Shown in pieces: positions 57,850-64,000 of a stretch of DNA of 64,000 bases; positions within the stretch are counted from its first letter, which is position 1; every line of letters starts with the position of its first letter. Source of the DNA: Eucommia ulmoides (Eukaryota > Streptophyta > Magnoliopsida > Garryales > Eucommiaceae); the NCBI GenBank assembly GCA_016647705.1, contig CM028327.1:10301726-10365725 (forward strand), in the 5' to 3' direction. The position numbers were made by a program, and so were the translations under genes. Under the pieces are notes generated by a model. That model was given only the letters and a program-made list of their open reading frames with translations. It was not told where the DNA came from and made no database searches.

Positions 57850-58747
57850 ACTTTCCATCCAAACTAACCATGTTTGCTGCGCACGCGCCTTTTCAGAAGC
57901 TGGGCATGTTTTTTGGTGATTTCTCTCACAAACTCATATTTTTTATACCTATTTTACCCTATTCTCCTCTAACAAAAAATCCATCTTTCTAACACAATTT
58001 TTTACCCTTACTTCTCTTATTTTTATTTTCCATGTATTCTTCAAGTGTTTATGGTGGCGATATTGGATTGAATTTCAGGAAAAAAAATACAAATGTGATT
58101 GAATACCCGACTTGAAAGTTGTTCAAATAGAGAGACTTTCGTTTTTAAAAAAAATGTATTTTATGTGTTAGTATTGCAATTTTACTTATACTCATGGCAA
58201 TGAAATAAATGTGTAATATTTGAAATAATGAAATATGAATTATCATCTTTTTGTTGATTACCTTATCATCTATAAAGTAAATAATATACGATCATTTAAT
58301 ACATCTCAAAATAGACAATTTCACCATAATACACCATTTTAATATATCAAAATACATCAATAGTTACGTTTCACCATAAAGTACCATGGTAATCCAATTT
58401 TTTCCATCAAAATACTTTAATAAAAATCCACTAAAATTCACTGATAAAAAAACTATAATTCACTTCTTCAATACATTAACAACAATATCTTAGCTGATTA
58501 AAATATTATTCAAAAAATATCCAAAAAAAAAAAAAAAAAAAAAAAGAACAATCCAAGAAAATAGTCCAACAATATCACTTCTTAAACACTGTCCAAACCC
58601 TGCAAAATCCATCAAATACCATTAACATCTGAAATTAAACCTTAAAAAGCTATGAAATTGTAAAACTGATCAAAATAAAACACTTACCAAAATCAAACAC
58701 CATGAAAAAAACATGTTGCTTCTCAAAATTGCTGCATTCAACTCAAG
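57850..58747. mobile_element. Truncated copy of the 28477-29405 Mutator-like repeat
   Basis: Collinear with the 28-kb copy (TTTCCATCCAAACTAACCAT, AGCTGGGCATG, then CACTGATAAAAAAACTATAA) but lacks the terminal block. Ends at the LTR start at 58748. Contains a poly(A) tract at 58518-58541. Confidence 0.55.
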
Positions 58748-60499
58748 TGATAGGTGTAAATTACTTATCTATTTCCAACTCGAATTTGTTAGTTTTCAAG
58801 TATGTTTATAGTTACTTTTATATATTTTAATATATTTTTATTCTTTTTGTATTAAAATAGGTACGTGAGGTGAAAATATATGAAATCAGAGCATAAACAA
58901 TCAAATTTGTATTGAGAACGGTCGGAGAACGGTAGAAAAATGAGTAAGGTGGCAAGATTTTGCAAACAAGCCCACTGCCACGGCGTCCAAACCACCGTCG
59001 CGGCAGTGAAGATGCTAAGAAAGACCATAGGCCACTGACGGACCACGGTCGCGGCGGTGAAGAAGAAGAGAACAAAATAGGCTACTAACTATCCAGCGCT
59101 GCGGCGGTGAACCATCAGAAAGTTTTCCTAATCCATCACTTAGGATAACCTTAATTGACATACTCCACCGCCGCGGCGCTGAATCCCATCGCCACGGCGG
59201 TGGCCTCTGCGTAGTGTTTGATATTTATTTAGATATTTTACTTATAAATACCCCTTTCCTCATTCCTCCTATGCTTTTCTCCAGCCATTACAACCCTTAA
59301 GGCTTAGATTAGGATATAGAGAGAGTATGGGGAGTGCTCAAACATATCCGAAGGAGAAGATCAACACGCAGAGAAGGAGAATCATTCGGTGGACGGTTTT
59401 AGCGGCTAAGTTCGCTCGTTTTTTCTTTTATTTCTTATCTTCTATGTATGTTTGAGCATGTTTATCCTAGTTTCAATTGTATAAATGACTATGGCCATAG
59501 ATTAAACGTGGATTATGTAGGGGATTAATATCGTTTATAAAAACATGATTTTGGTTTAGTTGCGTTTCTTTGATGATTGTTCTTCGCTATTGTGAGTGTG
59601 TTTATCATATTTTTTGTTTATTGTGATTAGATTTATATATTGAGAATACGGGGTTCAAAAAATCCCGGATTCGGATTAGAATAAACAAACGCTACGATCC
59701 AATAACCCAGTCGGGATTAGGATTGTGGACAATCTATGACGTTGGGGTAAGAATCACGCAACCTAGGGTCGTTAAGATGTTGAGGGGGACTTCTTCATTG
59801 ATTCGAAGTCAAGTATTCCTTTGTCTTACACTCGGAAGAGGTAGCGAGGGAGTTTTAGAACTGAGATTGTCGATAGGGTAAACATAACGCATGAAATCAA
59901 TAACGGTAGAGAGAGACTCACTTGACCTAGGGTCGTTAAGATGTTGAGAGGGACTTCTTCGTTGACACAAAGTCATGTTATATCCCTTATCTTACACTCG
60001 GGAGAGGTGGCGAAGGAGTTTACGAACTGAGATTTTGTGTGCGATCAATGAGGTTGAGGCAAGACTCACGCAACCTAGGGTCGTTAAGACGTTGATGGGA
60101 ACTTCTCTGTTGACACGAAGTTGCATTACATCCCCCGTCTTACACTCAGGAGAGGTGACAGAGGAGTTTTGGATACCGAGATTGTCAAATACGTCGAACA
60201 CCATTATTGTAAACTAAACAATATCAAACACGTTTAAGTAAATAAAGTTAATCCCAAATTAATCCATCCTATAACTATATCATCATAGTAATTAGTATAG
60301 TTAAAGTAGTATTTTAGTATTAGTATAAATTATATTCTATTTTTGTCGCCTAGATAAAGTCGGGTTATGACCATCGCGATACTCAATAGTAATCTCAACA
60401 AATCCCTGTGGATACGATACCTGACTGAAAGGTTCACTATACTAAAACTGGATCCGTATGCTTGCAGTGAAAGTGGCAGCGCTTAATTAGCGGCCACCA
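58748..60499 (+). repeat. Left LTR of the Tat-type element (1752 bp)
   Basis: Runs TGATAGGTGTAAATT ... GCGGCCACCA. Contains GC-rich CCGCCGCGGCG palindromic units (58970-59215) and three tandem units of about 150-165 bp (59740-60190). Confidence 0.88.
59740..60190 (+). repeat. Three tandem units of about 150-165 bp in the left LTR
   Basis: Each unit has ACCTAGGGTCGTTAAGA (59761, 59925, 60073), GGACTTCTTCGTTGA and TCTTACACTCGGGAGAGG. The same array is in the right LTR (about 63385-63825). The solo LTR F has only one unit (33060-33215). Confidence 0.85.
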
Positions 60500-60505
60500 A
60501 ATTTT

Positions 60506-60523
60506 TGGCTCCGTTGCCGAGGA
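60506..60523 (+). other. Primer-binding site of the Tat-type element
   Basis: TGGCTCCGTTGCCGAGGA, six bases after the LTR end ACCA. It is one or two changes from the TGGCGCCGTTGCCGGGGA site common in Tat/Ogre elements. Confidence 0.8.
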
Positions 60524-62337
60524 TTGGTTTTTATCAGATTTAGTTTCCGGCAATGTCTACCAAATTTTTGGCGCCGTTGCCAAGGATTGGCAAAGGAGTT
60601 ATTGTCGATATTGGGATTAAATAACTTGATTTTAATTTAGGCATTTTTGTATATAATTTTCGTTTGTAGTTTTGTTTTTATTTTCCTATACGATGCTTGA
60701 AGATGTTAGATTAACAGGTACTCTTGTGTTTCGTTCATTGCAAAATCTTACTAGTCTTGAGGGCATGTGTCGGGTTGAGGAAATTAAACCAAGTGCTTCT
60801 TGGGAGGCAACCCAGGGTCACAAATAAATTAGATCCATCTTCGTCAATTTGAGTCGGAGACGAGATCCTCTCGCCTTCCAGGTATGTGTTCTAAACCCCC
60901 GTCTTCAATATCAATGCTATATACTGTCATTGGGATCGCTGACGACTCATTTTGGACATCACCTGTGTCAAGTTGGTGGTGATGTGCAGTATATTTTAGT
61001 ATGTGTTTATGTTTTTAGTTAAATTTTACTGTTTTTATCGTTTGCATGCTTGTTTAGGATTAGTTTGTTTAGTTTAGTTGTTGTTTTGTGCTATGTTTTG
61101 ACGTCATCTGGGCCTTTACCCGATGATGACTCTGTCCCCTGATTGTTTTGAGATCGAGCGTAAAACTCATTCATGTGTGATTCTGTGTGCTTAACGTATC
61201 GTCTTAGTAAAAGTTATTATAGATCCTAATTGCACAAGCACATAAACTCAATATAACACTATCTAATTGACTTGAAACCGATTATTTGTCAATCAATTTC
61301 ATGATAATAGGGATTCTAGAACTTGATTTGGGGGAAATTCGAGGCGAAATCCTAGGCGAGGTTGTTTAGGAGATATGATTTAAGCATTCATTTAATCGCT
61401 TGAGTCTTTTGAAGCCTACCATGCAATATCATTATCCCTAGTTACCCTGTCGAAGCCTAAAAGCCATTTCAATTTTAAACACTTAACAAATACCCTAACC
61501 GATTGATTTTTGTCCAAACCTATATTACCGAATTAAAGGCACAAATTTGAGAGAATTAAGTTAGCAGTTGCAAATGCTACTTGAAGTGAGCGGTTGGGTT
61601 TCGAACGAACTTTATATTGGTTCGATATTCTAGTACTCACTTGTCGTTTTTGTTCATTTTTCACACACCCCTTAAATATTAAAAATCAAATGAGTTTGGG
61701 GGTGTGTTGTGTAGTTTAAAAAAAAAAAAATCTTTACATTTTTTGTCGACAAGTGAGTACTACGTTCTTAATTGTATTGTTCAGGGTTGTTTCTATTTAA
61801 ACTATGGGGTTTCGAGTGTGATAGTGCCAAGCGATGTGCCTTGGGTAACGTCAAGTTAACGATGTTAACCTATTTTCTATTCAAATTTACCTTGGCCATT
61901 TTCTCAAAACCGAACCAAGCCCTAATGATCTTCATGAACCACTGAGCCTACATTAGTGGAGAATAGAACCCGGGTCAGGCGTATGGATTTCCTATACCTA
62001 AAAGGTTTTAGTCATGATTTATATTTAGGGATAATCCTATCTAATCAATGGATAGTAGTATATTTGAGTTTAAGCACACACACTTAAACATGATCTAGAA
62101 TGACACTTACTATTTTTAAACGTTGAAATTCTAGAACACCACATGATGTGATTTATGCTTGAACTTGATAGGATTGGGGTCCGATGAGAGAAAAATCTTT
62201 TAGCCGGTAGTTGATAATCAAAACTTACATATTTTTTTGTTTATAGTGTTTTTAGCATTTAGTTTCCAATGTAGTAATTAGTTTTTATATTTTCCTGTAT
62301 TGTGTGGGTGTTTTGCTCGAGGACTAGCAAAATTTCG

Positions 62338-62351
62338 AGTTTGGGGGTATT
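62338..62351 (+). other. Polypurine tract of the Tat-type element
   Basis: GAGTTTGGGGGTATTT immediately precedes the right LTR start TGATAGG. Confidence 0.65.
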
Positions 62352-64000
62352 TGATAGGTGTAAATTACCTATATATTTCTAACCCGAATTTGTTAGTTTT
62401 CAAGTACGTTTATAGTTATTTTTTATATATTTCAATATGTTTTTATTCTTTTTGTATTAAAACATGTGCGTGGGGTGAAAAGGTATGAAATCAGAGCATA
62501 AATGATTAATTCGTATCGAGAACAGTCGGAGAACGGTGGAAAAATGAGCAAGGCAGCAAGATTCTGCAAACAAGCCCACCGCCGTGGCATCCAGATCACC
62601 GCTGCGGTGGTGAAGATGCTGAGAAAGACCATAGGCCATTGACGGACCATGGTTGCGGCGGTGAAACCCAGCGCTGCGGCAGTGAAGAAGCAGAGAACAA
62701 AATAGGTGACTAACTACCCAGCGCCGCGGCGGTGAACCAGTAAAAATTTTTCCCAATCCACCGCCTAGGCGAACCTTAAGCGACATACTCCACTGCCGCG
62801 GCGCTGAATCCCACCGCCGTGGTGGTGGCCTCTGCGCAGTGTTAGATATTTATTTAGATATTTTGCTCATAAATACCCATTTCCTCCTTCTTCCTATGCT
62901 TCTCTCCGGCCATTACAGCCTTTAAGGCTTAGGTTAGGATATAGAGAGAGTATGAGGAGTGCTCAAACATATCCGAAGGAGAAGATCAACACGCGGAGAA
63001 GGAGAATCGTTCATTGGACGGTTTTAGCGACTAATCTTCAGATATTGGCTAAGTTCACCCATTTTTCCTTTTATTTCATATCTTTTATGCAAGTTTGAGC
63101 ATGTTTAGCCTAGTTTCAATTGTATAAACGGCTTTGACCATAGGTTAAACATGGATTACGTATGGGATTAATATCGTTTATAAAAACGTGATTTTGGTTT
63201 AATTGCGTTTCTTTGATGATTGTTCTTCGCTATTGTGAGTGTGTTTATCATATTGTTTGTTTATTGTGCTTAGATTTATATATTGAGAATACAGGGTTTG
63301 ACAAATCCCGAATTCAGATTAGAATAAACAAATGCCAAAATCCAATAACCTGGTCGGGGTTAGGATTGTGGACAATCTATGACGTTGGGACAAGACTCAC
63401 GCGACTTAGGGTCGTTAAGACGTTGAGGGAAACTTCTTCGTTGATTCGAAGTCGCGTATTCCCTTGTCTTACACTCGGGAGAGTTGGCGAGGGAGTTTTA
63501 GAACTGAGATTGTCGATAGGGTAAACACAACGCATGAAATCAATGACGTTGGGGCGAGACTCACGTGACCTAGGGTCGTTAAGACATTGAGGGGGACTTC
63601 TTCGTTGACATGAAGTCATGTTATATCCCTCGTCTTACACTCGGGAGAGGTGGCAACGAAGTTTACGAACTGAGGTTTTGTGTGCGATCAATGAGGTTGG
63701 GGCAAAACTCACGCAACCTAGGGTACTTAAGACGTTGAGGGGGGCTTCTTTGTTGACACGAAGTTGCATTACATCCCCCGTCTTACACTCGGGAGAAGTG
63801 GCGGAGGAGTTTTAGATAACGAGATTGTCAAATGCATTGAACACCATTATTGTAAACTAAACAATATCAAACGCGTTTAAGTAAATAAAGTTAATCCCTA
63901 AATAATCCATCCCATAACTATCTCATATTAGTAATTAGTATAGTTAAAGTAGTATTTTAGTATTAGTATAAATTATATTCCATTTTTGTCACCTAGATAA
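62352..64000 (+). repeat. Right LTR of the Tat-type element (truncated by window end)
   Basis: Direct repeat of 58748-60499. By comparison about 140 bp is missing beyond the edge. It has one extra GCGGCGGTGAA.CCCAGCGCTGC unit (about 62655-62690) relative to the left LTR. Confidence 0.88.

Larger units (their letters stand above)
60500..62351 (+). other. Short internal region of the Tat-type element
   Basis: Primer site at 60506-60523 and a second, better site (TGGCGCCGTTGCCAAGGA) at 60569-60586. The rest resembles the 3' non-coding part of Tat elements (GGAGGCAACCCAGG, GAGTTTGGGGG twice: 61690-61704 and 62338-62348). No protein domain was recognised. Confidence 0.75.
58748..64000 (+). mobile_element. 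Tat/Ogre-type LTR retrotransposon without gag-pol (right end outside window)
   Basis: Left LTR 58748-60499, internal region 60500-62351, right LTR from 62352 to the window edge. The primer site TGGCTCCGTTGCCGAGGA and the polypurine tract GAGTTTGGGGGTATTT are typical of Tat/Ogre elements, as is GCTTCTTGGGAGGCAACCCA (about 60799). Only 1.85 kb separates the LTRs, so the coding region is missing: a non-autonomous or deleted derivative. Confidence 0.85.

Overview
This is AT-rich plant nuclear DNA, most likely from a eudicot. It holds one recognisable host gene at the left edge, followed by about 58 kb of nested transposable elements. The plant call rests on the IBR3-type gene with 13 short canonical GT-AG introns, plant LTR-retrotransposon lineages (tRNA-Met-type primer sites, a Tat/Ogre-type primer site) and many plant MITEs. 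No bacterial operon, CRISPR array, rRNA or convincing tRNA is visible.

Left part (1-7223). The minus strand carries 14 coding exons (674 codons, all in frame) of an IBR3/ACAD10-11-like protein: an aminoglycoside-phosphotransferase-type kinase domain followed by an acyl-CoA dehydrogenase. About the last 150 residues lie beyond base 1. MITEs sit in several introns, and a Tourist-like MITE lies about 220 bp upstream of the ATG.

Middle part (7224-30107). Element B (7224-21751, minus strand) is a Ty3/gypsy element with a decayed gag and no pol seen. Element A (9265-17795, plus strand) is nested inside it, with about 2.2-2.5 kb LTRs, a tRNA-Met primer site and a polypurine tract. Then comes H (22280-28390), a solo copia-like LTR. 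Inside H sit a 233-bp Mutator-like MITE and G (23308-27364), a solo LTR of the A-like family. G itself holds two Mutator-like elements with perfect 9-bp target duplications.

Right part (30108-55469). Element E has a 5'-truncated left LTR. Its internal region holds F, a Tat-type solo LTR (32768-34199). Its right LTR holds a Tourist-like element with a large inverted array of about 20-bp repeats (36544-37884) and element D (38210-55414, perfect TTAAT duplication). D's left LTR holds a DNA transposon (39731-41394, perfect 8-bp duplication), and D's right LTR holds element C (45243-54189, minus strand).

Far right (55470-64000). A cluster of Mutator-like terminal sequences comes first. It is followed by a Tat/Ogre-type element from 58748 that runs off the right edge; its short internal region has a primer site but no gag-pol.

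The main unusual points are the nesting order with intact target duplications, an apparent exchange of modules between LTRs and internal regions among A, C, D, E and G, lineage-specific tandem arrays at equivalent LTR positions, and several hairpin-forming elements. All boundaries, duplications and homologies were read by eye and need alignment to confirm.
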